From Mytilinidion resinicola (lineage: Eukaryota > Ascomycota > Dothideomycetes > Mytilinidiales > Mytilinidiaceae), in the NCBI RefSeq assembly GCF_010093595.1, contig NW_022985439.1:1135713-1199712 (forward strand): a DNA stretch of 64,000 bases, written 5' to 3'. The notes under the pieces were generated by a model. That model saw only the letters and a list, made by a program, of their open reading frames with translations. It made no database searches and was not told where the DNA came from. The position numbers and the translations under genes are program-made. The stretch's first letter is position 1, and every line of letters begins with the position of its first letter. Below are positions 1-10,835 of this stretch, one piece after another.

Positions 1-769
1 GGGCGGGGAGATTATGGGTTATTGGCTGGAGCAGCGACCGAACGGACCCCAGAGCGGACTCCATGATCGGGGAGAGTTGGAATATTGGATGGAGAGACGA
101 AGAATGGTGTTGATATGAGATGTAGAAAGTCCCGCGACAAGAGATGGTGTCTGCAGGTCGGACTTTCTCGGTATTCACCGCGGACCCTGGCTGACCGAAC
201 ATGGCACGCTAGGCCGGAAAGAAGTGGCACACTCAAAAAGTCCTCTCTAAGTCTACACCTGCTTGCCAGTGCTTGGAGTGCGTAAACGACTTTTGAAACC
301 GCCCAAGGTGAAGAGCTTCTATCACGCTCAAGCTTTCAATACATTGAAGCAACCCAAGCAGTGGCATACAGGTGTACACACTCACCGCGCGGCTTGTTTA
401 AACTCAGAGTGCCACTTTATCTATGCCCCGCGTGCATAGCTGGGCTGGAATGCTCCGATGGGACAACAGATCTAAAGAACGAACCATGAGTTTGAGTTAT
501 TGACACAAACTACTGAGGGGCTTTCCATGACTCTTAGAAATTGAAAGGAGTTTAATGGTCCGTTGGAGCTCTGCAAAACATGTATTGTGGGTAAAATAAC
601 TTGAGAACGAGACTAAAGCTTATGTTAGTCATCAGAAGTGGGCTCACCAGGTTCACCCGTGTTCACCTTCGTCGACCTCTTCATAAAAGACCAGCTCAAG
701 GCCTAGGCTTAAACCCACCGAAATACTTACCAAGGAGCTTTTCCACAATCTGGCTCTCTGCTATCCACC
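1..769. other. Intergenic, upstream of MED8
   Basis: No credible coding sequence; the short open frames here lack family resemblance. The stretch holds the first copy of a MITE-like inverted-repeat element (203-438). The remaining about 330 bases before the MED8 start should contain that gene's promoter and leader. I see no clear TATA box. Confidence 0.6.
203..438 (+). mobile_element. MITE-like foldback element, copy 1
   Basis: About 236 bp with imperfect terminal inverted repeats: the left end reads GTGGCACACT (224-233) and the right end AGAGTGCCAC (about 406-415), extended outward by a GCACGC/GCGTGC pair. Inside lies a second inverted pair resembling GTGTACACCTG near the edges. It shares a central block (CCCAAGGTGAAGAGCTTCTATC) with copy 3 and, inverted, with copy 2. 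There is no coding capacity, as expected of a miniature inverted-repeat element, and no convincing target-site duplication. It lies in the promoter region of MED8. Confidence 0.65.
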
Positions 770-1726
770 ATGCAGTCCGCATCCTCGATGACGACTGATG
801 ACTTGAAAGCCCTGGATCAAGCCCGTAATCGCATGGTTGCGATTGTCAAATCACTGGAAGGGATTGAGGGGGATCTAATGCGCCACGAACCACTTCCTAA
901 CTGGTAATTGCTCTATATTACTCTGCCTTTGACGTCCGTTGAAAAATTCTACTGTTATACTCTCCTGTCACTTCATTTCTTTGATCAATTTCAAACTTAT
1001 TCAACACCAGGGGCTATTTGGCCATGATTTGTTTCTTTTCATGCCTTTCAACTTCCCGCCAAAACATCAGAATTACTATTGAGTTCGACTAATCAGTACC
1101 CCAGGCCCTCTCTTCAAAAGTCATCTGCACTCCTCCTCAGAAACATCACCTCTCTGCTCAACTCGACCACAACAAACAACGAAGCTCTGCAGAGGATGCA
1201 CTCTTCCCCACTCGCCACCTTCCCCGGACAGTCCCAAAGTAATCTGCTCCACCAGCTTCTGCGAAAGAAGCTCGAACCCAACGTGGAAGATTGGATTAGC
1301 GAAGGCCTTGGTTACGCTAGCAAGTTCTGCGAGATGGGTGAGTTTGGAGACGGAAGTGCTGCCGGCCAGACGGAGGACGGGCTAGATGAGTACTCCGTTT
1401 CGGAGCTTTGGGAGTGGGCCGGGCCAGCAGAAAACGACATCGCACGGCAGGTCTTCACGGCAGAGGACGAAGATGAAGAGGATGATGAGGACGACGAGGA
1501 TGAGGAAGACGAAGAGGATGAGCCAATGAAGGACGCTGCGCCCGCGAAAGACACTGAGCCACCACGTTTACCACTTGGGACTGTACTGACGTACATGAGC
1601 ACGGGTGCGGTGCCAAAGGTTGTGGATCGAGCCCAGGAAGAGAGAGACATGCAGGCTGCGTTGAAAATGCGTCAGGCTCGAACAGCTCAAGCGGAAATGG
1701 ACAGAAGAGCGGGAATTACGCGCTAA
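770..1726 (+). CDS. med8: Mediator complex subunit 8 (MED8)
   Basis: Two exons, 770..903 and 1105..1726, giving 251 residues. The 201-nt intron has a GTAATT donor and ends CTAATCAGTACCCCAG; joining restores the frame as LPNW-PSLQKSS, so the apparent start at 1079 is not the true one. The product is a head-module subunit of Mediator, which links transcription factors to RNA polymerase II in the nucleus. Evidence is the N-terminal helix LDQARNRMVAIVKSLEGIE, the LPNWPSLQ stretch and the family-typical LLRKKLEPNVEDWI (about residues 109-122). A long Asp/Glu run follows at about residues 165-188, then a basic, Gln/Arg-rich tail. The length fits fungal MED8. The identification comes from recognised motifs, not a search. 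Confidence 0.85.
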
Positions 1727-2022
1727 TCCGATTGCCAGGACTATAAATGAACCCAGTTAATAGTTTGACGAGGATTAGAGTTTCCAGCTGACTTGTAGGA
1801 TGACTTGTAAGGAGGCATAAAAATGGACAGATCACTCAATCCACGTCGAAGCACCACAAGCAGTGCATTACCTGTGTACACTCATTAACAGACTGTCACG
1901 CTATGTTATTCCTCGCTGCTACCTAGCGGCGCTCCTATCAGCTACTAATGGGTATCATTGATCACTACCACCTTTTGTGCACCATCCAGCGTCGCGTTTC
2001 GTGCCAGCCTCCTCCCGAGGTC

Positions 2023-2847
2023 TCACTCCGCCTGCAGCGCATAAATCCTCACTGGGCATAAGACCTTTGGAAAGCCCTTCTGCACCTCCGTCGCAACCAA
2101 CTTGAGTCCAGCCTCCTTAAACAAGCTCCTAAACTTCGCATCCGTCCTCGTAACACTGTTATCCAGCTCATCATAGTCGTCCTCGCCCTTCGGATGCGTG
2201 CTCATATTCTCCTTCACCACAATCCACGCACCCTGAAACGCGGCCTGCTCCTCCCTGCCCTCTCCACTCTCAGGCGGGGCCACCGCGAGGCTCTCCTTAC
2301 ACCGCCGCAGATACGCCACCAGCTGCGCATCCGTGAGATGCCCCACACACCACTGGTTCCAGATCAGATTGTACGCGCCCGCCGCCGGCGTCCAGTCCTG
2401 CAGCCCCAGGTTGAACACCTCGCCCACCGCGCCCACTTTTGCGGACAGGTCTCCTGACGCAGGTATAGGGGTCGCCAACAGTTCGTCCGTGAACTTCTTC
2501 ACCGGTTCCACCACGTCCACCTTCGCGCCGACATTGACCAAGAAGCCCTTTGTGATGCGCCCGATGCCCGCCCCGCAGTCGACCACGCGCGGTACCAGCG
2601 GGATGGCGGCGGCGGGGAGGGCGGGGGACTGCGGCGAGGTGTGGTACTGGTGCTGGCGGCGGAGCTTGGAGAGGAAGTTCGCGGAGCCTTGCAGGTCGAT
2701 CTTGGTGATGTGTGGATAGCCGCCGAGCATGCCGTCGACGGTGTTGGGGATCGAGTTCCAGTATTCTAGGGCCGCGTTGTGGTCGATTGACGCGTCTGGG
2801 GGAGGGGGGTTGGCGGGCTCGTCGGGACGCGCATCGTTGGGAGCCAT
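2023..2847 (-). CDS. Alpha-N-terminal protein methyltransferase (Tae1/NTMT1 family)
   Basis: A single exon of 274 residues starting at ATG 2847 (MAPNDARPDE). The reading frame stays open upstream to 3000, but that part runs into a MITE-like element, so I take the 2847 ATG. The family is SAM-dependent and methylates the free N-terminal amine of proteins such as ribosomal subunits after Met removal. Visible features are the N-terminal YWNSIPNTVDGMLGGY block, SAM motif I VVDCGAGIGRITKG, VVEPVKKF with the acidic ribose-binding residue, and IWNQWCVGHLTDAQ, which is very characteristic of this family. A C-terminal VKENM and a VTRTDAKFRSLFKEAG segment complete the fold. The gene converges with MED8 (296-bp gap) and is divergent from the aldehyde dehydrogenase. 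Confidence 0.9.
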   Translation of the reverse strand: MAPNDARPDEPANPPPPDASIDHNAALEYWNSIPNTVDGMLGGYPHITKIDLQGSANFLSKLRRQHQYHTSPQSPALPAAAIPLVPRVVDCGAGIGRITKGFLVNVGAKVDVVEPVKKFTDELLATPIPASGDLSAKVGAVGEVFNLGLQDWTPAAGAYNLIWNQWCVGHLTDAQLVAYLRRCKESLAVAPPESGEGREEQAAFQGAWIVVKENMSTHPKGEDDYDELDNSVTRTDAKFRSLFKEAGLKLVATEVQKGFPKVLCPVRIYALQAE

Positions 2848-3738
2848 GGCGCGTAGTTTGGGTGGGACGCGGGAAGGGGAAGAGTGGTGTTGATATCGAG
2901 ACGTGGGCTCGTGAAAATTATAGTGGGGCACGCGGGGGCATGGAAAAGGTGGCACACTGATTCTGGAACAAGCTGTTTCGTGTGTACGCCTGTCTGTCAC
3001 TGCTTGGGTTGCTTCAATGTATTTTCAGGGATTCAAAAAAGATAGATGCTCTTCGTCTTGGGCTATGTGGAAATTTGGTGAAGCACTCCATGCGGTGGCA
3101 GACAGGTGTACACACAGGCAGAGTACTTGGTGAGAGTGCCACTTTTTTCGTGCCTGGCGCGTGGGGCAAGTTGGCGGCGGCGGTTATGAGGGGTCCAGAG
3201 AGATGAGTAGACCGCACCGTTTGAGGTAGCTTAGAGAAGAGATGGAACGGTTTGAAATGATTTCTTTGCGACTGGTGAAAAGTAGAAGGACTTCAAGCAG
3301 TAGCAGTTGAGAGCACGCAGATTCGTAGCTACCCGAAAGGGATCACTTCGCACATTCTCATCGAACTAGGAAAATAGAAATTGAAGGCTTGAAAGCTACG
3401 AGTTTTACATCTGGTCTAGATTCCTATGAAACAGTCCAGACAATGTCAAGTGCGCATGTCATATCAACTTCACTTCGGCATGGGCTATAATCTGTGCGGA
3501 GAAGCCATGCGGGAGTCCACGATAGGCATTTGTATCCGGTAACGTCATAGCTCAAGGATGCTGATTGCAAGTCGGAATTGCAAATATCAACCCTCTGGCC
3601 AGCATAAGACCGCGATACGGCATGTTAAAATTGCGGGGCTTCTCACGGGTCTTTTCTTCTTCTCACACTTCAGCTTCTCGTACCCCTCTCGTCATTTCAT
3701 TCCAGTGTTCAAAACGATTGCAGAGCACGCGTGCCACC
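2848..3738. other. Divergent promoter region with MITE-like copy 2
   Basis: About 890 bp between the methyltransferase start (minus strand) and the aldehyde dehydrogenase start (plus strand). It contains the second MITE-like element (2924-3168), only about 75 bp from the methyltransferase ATG. I see no other gene; the 3558-3746 frames are the leader of the dehydrogenase. Confidence 0.6.
2924..3168 (-). mobile_element. MITE-like foldback element, copy 2 (inverted)
   Basis: About 245 bp. The outer arms GCACGCGGGGGCATGG and CGTGCCTGGCGCGTGGGGC pair imperfectly, next to GTGGCACACT (about 2950) and AGAGTGCCAC (about 3133). Inner arms GTGTGTACGCCTGTCTG and CAGACAGGTGTACACAC form a second pair. The central block reads in the opposite sense to copies 1 and 3, so this copy is inserted in reverse. 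No open frame of its own. It abuts the methyltransferase 5' end and creates a false N-terminal extension in that frame. Confidence 0.7.
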
Positions 3739-5451
3739 ATGTCTGATCTTTCCGTCGAGCTTACCGCGCCAAATGGCGTCAAGTATACCCAGCCAACTGG
3801 CTTGTGGATCAACAATGAATGGGTGAAGTCCAAGTCTGGCGAGAAGATCACCAGCATCAACCCAACGTCAGTTGCCTAAATACGCACAAATGAGCTATAT
3901 CGTAGACAAGATAGCTGACAGGCACACAGAGACGAGAAAGAGATTGTATCTGTCTACGCTGCCGGCCCTGAAGATGTCGACCTCGCTGTTGCGGCAGCTC
4001 GCAAGGCTTTCAAAGATCCAGCATGGCGCGATATGGCTACCACAGGACGCGGTGAACTCATGTACAGGTTTGCAACCCTGATTGAGCAACACAAGGAGAC
4101 TTTAGCAACCATCGAGACCTGGGACAATGGTAGGACTCTGCGAGAAAACTCCGGTTTCCATTGGCTAAGCGTATACAGGCAAACCGTACAGCGTCGCCTT
4201 GAATGAAGACCTGGCGGAGGTGGTATCGACGCTCAAGTACTACGCCGGCTTTGCAGACAAGGTCCACGGACAAGTCATTGACACGACACCGGCGAAACTG
4301 GCCTACACGATTCGAGAGCCACTTGGTGTCTGCGGACAGATCATTCCGTAAGTCACGCGCCATGTATTCACAGCATTTCTGACAATGTGCAGATGGAACT
4401 ATCCTCTCTTAATGGCAGCCTGGAAACTGGGCCCGGCTCTTTGCACTGGTAACACGATAGTGTTGAAGGCGGCCGAGCAGACACCACTATCTATCCTCTA
4501 TCTCGCCAATCTGATCAAAGAAGTCGGATTCCCCCCTGGAGTGATCAACATCCTCAATGGCGAGGGCCGCAAGGCAGGAGCAGCTTTAGCTTCGCACCTT
4601 GGTGTTGACAAGATTGCTTTCACCGGGTCTACGACAACTGGACGCGAAATCATGAAGATGGCCGCCATCAACCTAAAGAACATCACGCTCGAGACTGGCG
4701 GCAAGTCACCACTTCTGATCTTCGACGACTGTGATTTGGACCAGGCGGTCAAGTGGGCGCACATAGGTATCATGTACAACCAAGGCCAAGTCTGCTCAGC
4801 TACGTCCCGTATTCTGGTCCAAGAAGGGGTTTACGAAAAGTTCGTCTCCGCTTTCAAGGAATACGTATCTACCACCAGCAAAGTCGGCGACCCCTTCGCT
4901 GATGACACCTTCCAAGGCCCTCAGGTCACAAAAGCGCAGTATGAGCGCGTGCTGTCTTACATCGAGTCAGGAAAGCATGAGGGCGCTACTCTAGTCTCAG
5001 GGGGAGAAGCGCACAAGGACGTAGGCGGCAAAGGCTTCTTCATCGCCCCAACTATCTTCAGCGACGTCAAAGATACCATGAAGATCTTCCGCGAGGAGGT
5101 ATTCGGGCCATTCGTTGTCGTCAGTTCGTTCAAGACGGAGGAAGAGGCTATCAGCCGTGCCAACGACACTACCTATGGTCTTGGAAGCGCTGTTTTCACG
5201 CAGAACATCACCAAGGCGCATCGGGTGGCCCGGAACATCGAGGCCGGAATGGTCTGGATCAACTCGAGCAACGACTCGGATATGCGAATTCCCTTCGGAG
5301 GTGTGAAGATGAGCGGTATCGGCAGGGAGCTCGGCGAGGCTGGGTTGGAGGCATACACCAACAAAGTAAGTCCGAGGGTCGATGCTGCAACGAGTTCCAG
5401 GTCTAATGAAAACAGAAAGCGGTACACGTCAACCTGGGCACGGTGCTATAA
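3739..5451 (+). CDS. NAD(P)+-dependent aldehyde dehydrogenase (ALDH superfamily)
   Basis: Five exons: 3739..3866, 3930..4129, 4179..4347, 4393..5365, 5416..5451; 501 residues, the usual size. All introns are GT-AG and 45-63 nt, and every junction keeps the frame (INPT-DEKEIV, WDNG-KPYS, QIIP-WNYP, YTNK-KAVHVNLG). The enzyme oxidises aldehydes to carboxylic acids, probably in the cytosol as no targeting peptide is evident. Visible are the cofactor-binding WNYPLLMAAWKLGPAL and FTGSTTTGREI segments, the catalytic glutamate in LETGGKSP, the nucleophilic cysteine in NQGQVCSA, the EEVFGP motif, and the FGGVKMSGIGRELG oligomerisation region. It most resembles fungal AldA-like acetaldehyde/general dehydrogenases; the substrate cannot be settled from sequence. 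Confidence 0.93.
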
Positions 5452-6968
5452 GGAGGGGTTCCATGGAGAGAGAGGGGGCTGGACGGCAATGGAAGAAGAG
5501 CGGAACAAATCAGATATGGCTATACCAGTTCCCGCCAATCCTGCTCTGTTCGCATGACTTCTCGTCGGAACACCTGCTTGGCGTCCGTCTTGGACGCCCT
5601 TGGCGTGAAATGCATTCTCGTTGTGATTATCAGTAAACTGTTGCAGCTTCGTAAGGCCTCAATGCATCGCCACGCTTGTCTGGCATCTCTGTCCAATGGA
5701 TACATGGGCATGCTCCGCCGGCTCGGTGCGGATACTGATCGAAACAAGCATCTGAAAGCCCTCTGGAGATCTTGATCAACGCGGGGACGTCAAGGGTCGC
5801 TGGCCAAACCACTGGCCCGGTCTATAGCGACCTGCCAAAAGGCGATTGGAGGGCGAAGGATGCTGGAGGTGCATTTACGCGAGCCAGCAGTGTGGGGGCT
5901 CTGGAGACAAGGGAATTGGCCGACCGCAGTGCTTGCCTGCCTATGCTGTGAGACGTTGGCTCTGCGGCTGGGAGCGTCTCTACAACAGCGAGCGCGGTGA
6001 AGCAGTTGCAGAGCTGGATGACTCACTTGCTGGCCGAAGCCGCGCGCCTGAGGCCGCGCTCCGGTGAGGTCGGAGAAGAGGCTCAGGCGGTTGATAAAGG
6101 CGTGGCGGCCCTCACCATGCCAAGGCGGACCACAGTTCCTGCGAACTCGCTGCCAGCCAAGAGCGATTGTGCTGCTGAACATCTCTCCCCTCGGTGCTGC
6201 CCTCTTTGACAACACCTCTGCTGTCGCCCGGCCACGCCTGCAAACCGCCCTGTCCCCAGCACCCTCTGCTGCCGCATTGCCACCACGGCGCTGCTGAAGG
6301 AACGGTCAGTCCGCTGCCCAACGAAGCCCTGATAGCCTTCGGGTTGCCAAAGACACCCTCGCCGACCCTCCTCTCACCGGTCAAGCCTGCGACTCTGGCC
6401 TGCTCGCCCACCTGCACCGCTCGCCCCAGCACGCTGAGCGCCGACTGGCAGGCATCCAGGGCTCGAGATAGCTGTGCTTAGTGTCGTGCCGACGCTCCGC
6501 CGCCCGCTTGCCGTCATCACCGCAGTCAACCTCACGGTCTCTCATGAACGCCGCCGCTCCGCTCTAGGCCGTCCCCACGAACAACATCGAATCTGGCTCC
6601 AAGACGGCGCGCTCCTCTCCCTCCAGCCGACTCTCTCCCTCCTTCCTCTCCGCTGTCTCGACGTGGCCACTGCCCCGCAAAGGCGATAAGTACAGCCTCC
6701 GTCGAAGCCCGCTTCCTCTCCTTCCTCTCCAGGCTCTACAAACCCCCATAACAAACCCCTCCTTGTCACTATCCATACCGACTCTGCAACCTGGCAGCTG
6801 TCTACTGAGCCCAAGGTAGCACCGACAGGACACGAAGTCACAGAGGCTGCAATCCTTGGCGTATCTGGAACCCTCGACTACGCTTTCCAAACGCCAAATT
6901 CCCTCACACTAGCCCGCAGACATAAACCAAGCACCGCACCCCTTGGTTGATCGCTAGCTGCTGGGACC
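5452..6968. other. Long intergenic leader upstream of PP-Z
   Basis: About 1.5 kb without a supportable gene. Several GC-rich frames on both strands (for example 5790-6215 minus) have no family resemblance and overlap one another. From about 6560 to 6960 the plus strand is pyrimidine-rich (many CTCTCC/TTCCTC runs), as is common in fungal promoters and leaders, so this is probably the transcription start region of the phosphatase gene. Confidence 0.5.
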
Positions 6969-8716
6969 ATGGGTAACACACCATCGAGCACAAAAAAGGA
7001 CAAAGGGGATGGGGCAAAGTCCTCCAGCGACGCTCCCGCACTGGAGAGAGAGAACTACCGCTCATTCGACAGATCCGACACGAAGGAGTCTTCCCGATCG
7101 CTGCGCAGCTCCATCAAATCCAAAATACCTGGGACAGGCAAGACGGAAAGTCCTCGAAATTCCATCTCTGGACTCACCATCGACGCACCAAACGGCGGTA
7201 TTGACAAGTCAGATGCTGCGTCCACAAAGTCGGCAGTCAGTGCTAAATCTGGAGTATCGCGATCGCGACGAGATTCCACTGCATCTGCCCAAACGCCTAC
7301 ATTCGACACTGCAGCAGCCCGTTCTAGCACCTTCGCCGATAGTCCACAACCCCCGCCATCTCCCATACAATCAGCATCGGTCGGACACGGCCACGATTCG
7401 GTAGAGCGAGCACAGCGCACCGGTGAAGTAGACCATGTCTCGGATGCGCCTCCGAGCGGAGTGCCCATGCCCTTGTCTACGCAGCAACCGGGGGTCTCTA
7501 TCTTGAAAAAGGGGGACCGACCTATACCTAGGGCGCCAGAAGCTCCAGTTGCTACAGACGGATCTGGGTCGCCTATGGAAATCAGTGCTTTGAAGTCCAT
7601 TGATCTCGACGACATGATCCAAAGGCTGTTGGATGCTGCATATACTGGCAAGGTCACCAAGACAGTGTGCCTAAAGAACGCCGAGATATTCGCCATCTGT
7701 GCAGCTGCCAGGGAAGTTTTTCTGACCCAGCCGGCTCTGCTGGAACTGGCAGCGCCTGTAAAGATTGTCGGCGATATCCACGGCCAGTACACTGATCTCA
7801 TTCGCATGTTTGAGATGTGTGGCTTTCCTCCAAACTCTAATTATCTTTTCCTCGGCGACTATGTTGACCGTGGAAAGCAGAGCTTGGAGACCATCCTGCT
7901 GCTGATGTGCTACAAACTCAAATTCCCAGAGAACTTTTTCCTGCTGCGAGGCAACCACGAATGCGCCAATGTCACCAGGGTCTATGGATTTTACGATGAG
8001 TGCAAGCGACGATGTAATATCAAAGTCTGGAAGGCCTTCGTTGACACTTTCAATTGCCTCCCAATTGCCGCCATCGTTGCACAGAAGATTTTCTGCGTCC
8101 ATGGTGGACTCTCTCCCAGTCTATCACATATGGACGACATCAACAACATCGCGCGCCCAACCGATGTCCCTGATTACGGGTTGCTGAACGATCTTCTCTG
8201 GAGTGACCCAGCAGACATGGAGAATGACTGGGAGTCGAACGAACGTGGCGTCAGTTACTGTTTTGGCAAGAAGGTCATTATGGAATTCTTGCAACGGCAT
8301 GACTTTGATCTAGTGTGCAGAGCGCACATGGTTGTCGAGGATGGCTACGAGTTTTTCAACGATCGCATCTTAGTGACAGTCTTTTCCGCGCCAAATGTAA
8401 GTATTACTCCCTAATAGATAGTCTCAATTGCTAACTCGAACAGTACTGTGGCGAATTTGACAACTGGGGAGCCGTCATGGCTGTATCAGCAGAGTTGCTT
8501 TGCAGTTTTGAGCTCCTGAAGCCTCTCGACTCTAGTGCGCTAAAAAGCCACATCAAGAAGAGCCGCAATAAGAGACAGAGCATGCTAAACAGTCCGGTAC
8601 GCTGAGTCACTGATATGAACTTTGATTCTTTCCTTATATCTATTGCCACATATACTAGACCGGTAACTGACTTATGGCCTCTGCAGCCCGCAAATCAATA
8701 CCCCCAGAGCTACTAA
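6969..8716 (+). CDS. ppzA: Serine/threonine protein phosphatase PP-Z
   Basis: Three exons: 6969..8396, 8444..8596, 8687..8716; 536 residues. PP-Z enzymes are fungus-specific PP1 relatives with a long N-terminal extension; they act in cation homeostasis and cell integrity. The protein begins MGNTPSS, a typical N-myristoylation signal, followed by about 195 Ser/Thr-rich, probably disordered residues. The catalytic domain carries the metal-binding motifs GDIHGQY, GDYVDRG and RGNHE, then HGGLSPS and [13 protein letters not shown]. The first intron (47 nt) splits [13 protein letters not shown]; the second (90 nt) joins MLNSP to PANQYPQSY. Without the second splice the protein would end in VR eight bases later. 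An alternative acceptor at 8734 would keep the frame open to 9136. Confidence 0.93.
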
Positions 8717-9808
8717 CGCCGCTGCTCCTCATAGACTAAATTGCCAAAGACAAGAGCTCCGAGAATCCCCAGCAGCTATCAACTTTACAAAGAACGCCTT
8801 TGTCAGCTTCGACCCAGTGAAGGACCACAACGAAACGAATCGGACTCCAATGCGAATAAAACGCGAAGGGGTTCGATCGGAGACGAGCTGCAAAAGCCAG
8901 GAAGCGAAACGAAAAACAACAAAAACACACTCATTCGGAAAACGTCGAGTAGGGCTCACAGTACATCATACTGGAAGGGTGACGACAGCCCGGCTGATGC
9001 GGAAGGAGCTCGTTCACGTTACGACCCCGCCGACAGTCCTGATCTGGCGCAGCGATTGGCTTCATGGGAGGCAGCGGTACCGAAACTCATGTACATGATC
9101 TCGGAGTCGGATGGGCACATGGAATTGATCCTATGATGCCTCGGGTTGTGGCTTGTGGAGGCGTTGGTCGGTCGGGAGGCTGTCTCGTTTTTGCGGCCTA
9201 ATGCTGACTATTGGTTGGACTCGGGATTGCTCGAATCATCTCTTAGGTTCTATGTGCTCTCTTTTAGCAACTCCAAGAACGGTCTGGCGCTTATAAACGG
9301 GGCCGGCTCACGCATAGGTGCAAGTTCTTTTCTATTGTTTCAAGCTCGTCGGGATTGCCTTTGGCGCGTTTGCTTGTGTACACTATCGAGGTGTGTAGGC
9401 GTATTGTTTGGAGCGGCTGCTGTGAATGAAGCGTAATTGTGCCAAGCATGAGGGAGTTGCCATGGCCAAATTGTTAACAGGTTGCTTGAATTGGAATAAC
9501 ATTCCTCTCTCCGTTGTCCCAAATGCCTCACATCAAATCTCATCATTTGAGTACACTGTCTTGTTAATGTCAAGAGTGATTGAACACCGTTATATAACTT
9601 TGAAGTGGACTGAAATTCACACTTCGAACAATGTCAAACGGCGTCATCTACTCCTTCCACGTCGTCTTGATCCGTCTATGCTGCAATAAAAAATGTTAGT
9701 ACGGTCAGGCCTAGCACTAGCAAGTCATCGTTCTCATCAGCCTCTTCTCAAGCCATGACGAATAAGACATGCTGATCGAGATAGAAGATAATGAAGACGA
9801 TTCATGCT

Positions 9809-10035
9809 GCCACGCTGGGCACGCAAAACGGGGCACACTCATCAAGTACTCGCCGTGTGTACATCTGTCTGCCACTGCATGAAGTGCTTCAACAAGTTTC
9901 CACATAGCCCAAGGTGAAGAGCTTCTATCCTCTTTAGATTCTTGAAAATACATTAAAGCAACCCAAGCTGTGGCAGGCAGGTGTACACACGATGCAGCTT
10001 AATTAGCGTGCCACCTTTTCCATGCCCCGCGTGGC
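9809..10035 (+). mobile_element. MITE-like foldback element, copy 3
   Basis: About 227 bp. The outer arms GCCACGCTGGGCACGC and GCATGCCCCGCGTGGC-like sequence pair imperfectly, followed inward by GGGCACACTC (about 9831) and AGCGTGCCACC (about 10005). Inner arms GTGTGTACATCTGTCTGCC and GGCAGGCAGGTGTACACAC form a second pair. The central block CCACATAGCCCAAGGTGAAG matches copy 2 in reverse. It is non-coding and lies about 800 bp upstream of the AT-hook gene. Confidence 0.65.
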
Positions 10036-10235
10036 TACCACTCTAGACTGGCATCTGCGAACACGGTGCAGATGGCAACCCGTAGATTTCTGGGCCTGCG
10101 CGTCGGGCCCGGCAGCGGGGTTGACGCTAGTCACCCCTGTCAACAGAAGCTTGCGCCACAAGCCTCTTTTATAGACAACACCGCCCCGCCTCCTCTGCAT
10201 CGCACCAACAACAACTTCGGTACATCTCTCTCTCT

Positions 10236-10720
10236 CTGCGCTGCGACATCATCACTTTGTCGCGCGCCTGATTCCTCTATCCCGAGCCGACTCCTCGCCT
10301 GTCGCGTCTTCGTCACATCATCGATCAGCAAAGCAAGACCTCGAGACCTCAAGCTTTATACACACACCTCAAGCTGTATACACATCCCTCACTCGACTCA
10401 GCCTCATCCTGTGCTTTGTCTCAACTTGCTGCGGCCTCATCACCTGATCGTGCGATCGAGCTCTCTGTTCTGAGCCGGCCTGTCGCCTGTCGCGTCTCAA
10501 TCGCCTCATCAATCAGTAAACAAGACCTCGGAACCTCGAGCCCTGTACACAAACCTCACTCGAACTACCCTCGCTCTGTACTTTGCCTCATTCTGCTGCG
10601 CTCTCATCATCTCGTCACGCGCCCAAGTCCTGTGCGCTGATCCGACCTATCGCCTACCGCGCCTCGGTCCCTTCATCAGCAAGCAAGACCCCGAGCTCTG
10701 TACACACCTCACTCCATCTC
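10236..10720 (+). repeat. Diverged tandem repeat, about 167-188 bp unit
   Basis: Two and a half units, each opening with a GCTGCG..CTCATCA block at 10240, 10428 and 10595, and each containing CGCCTGTCGCGTC-like, ATCAGYAAAGCAAGACC-like and TGTACACACCTCACTC-like segments in the same order. The third unit is truncated. Spacings between openings are 188 and 167 bases. The units are clearly related but diverged. The array runs up to about 115 bp before the ATG of the AT-hook gene, so it probably lies in its promoter or 5' leader. Confidence 0.65.
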
Positions 10721-10835
10721 TCTTCTCTCTGTCATCTCTTCTCTGTCCTATCTTCGCAACTGTGTCAACAACAAACACTTCCTCCAAACACGTGTGACGT
10801 CATCAAAACAACACACCACCAAAACATCGTACAAC

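Larger units (their letters stand above)
8717..10835. other. Intergenic between PP-Z and AT-hook gene
   Basis: About 2.1 kb. The first part (to 9136) is an open frame without ATG, best read as PP-Z 3' UTR or a rare alternative exon. After that come MITE-like copy 3 (9809-10035) and a diverged tandem repeat in the leader of the AT-hook gene (10236-10720). I see no other gene. Confidence 0.5.

Noticed and set aside
2848..3000. N-terminal extension of the methyltransferase
   Set aside because: It has no family similarity and overlaps a repeat element; the ATG at 2847 fits better.
5790..6900. Several overlapping GC-rich frames of 60-140 codons
   Set aside because: They overlap on both strands, have no domain and lie in a pyrimidine-rich promoter region.
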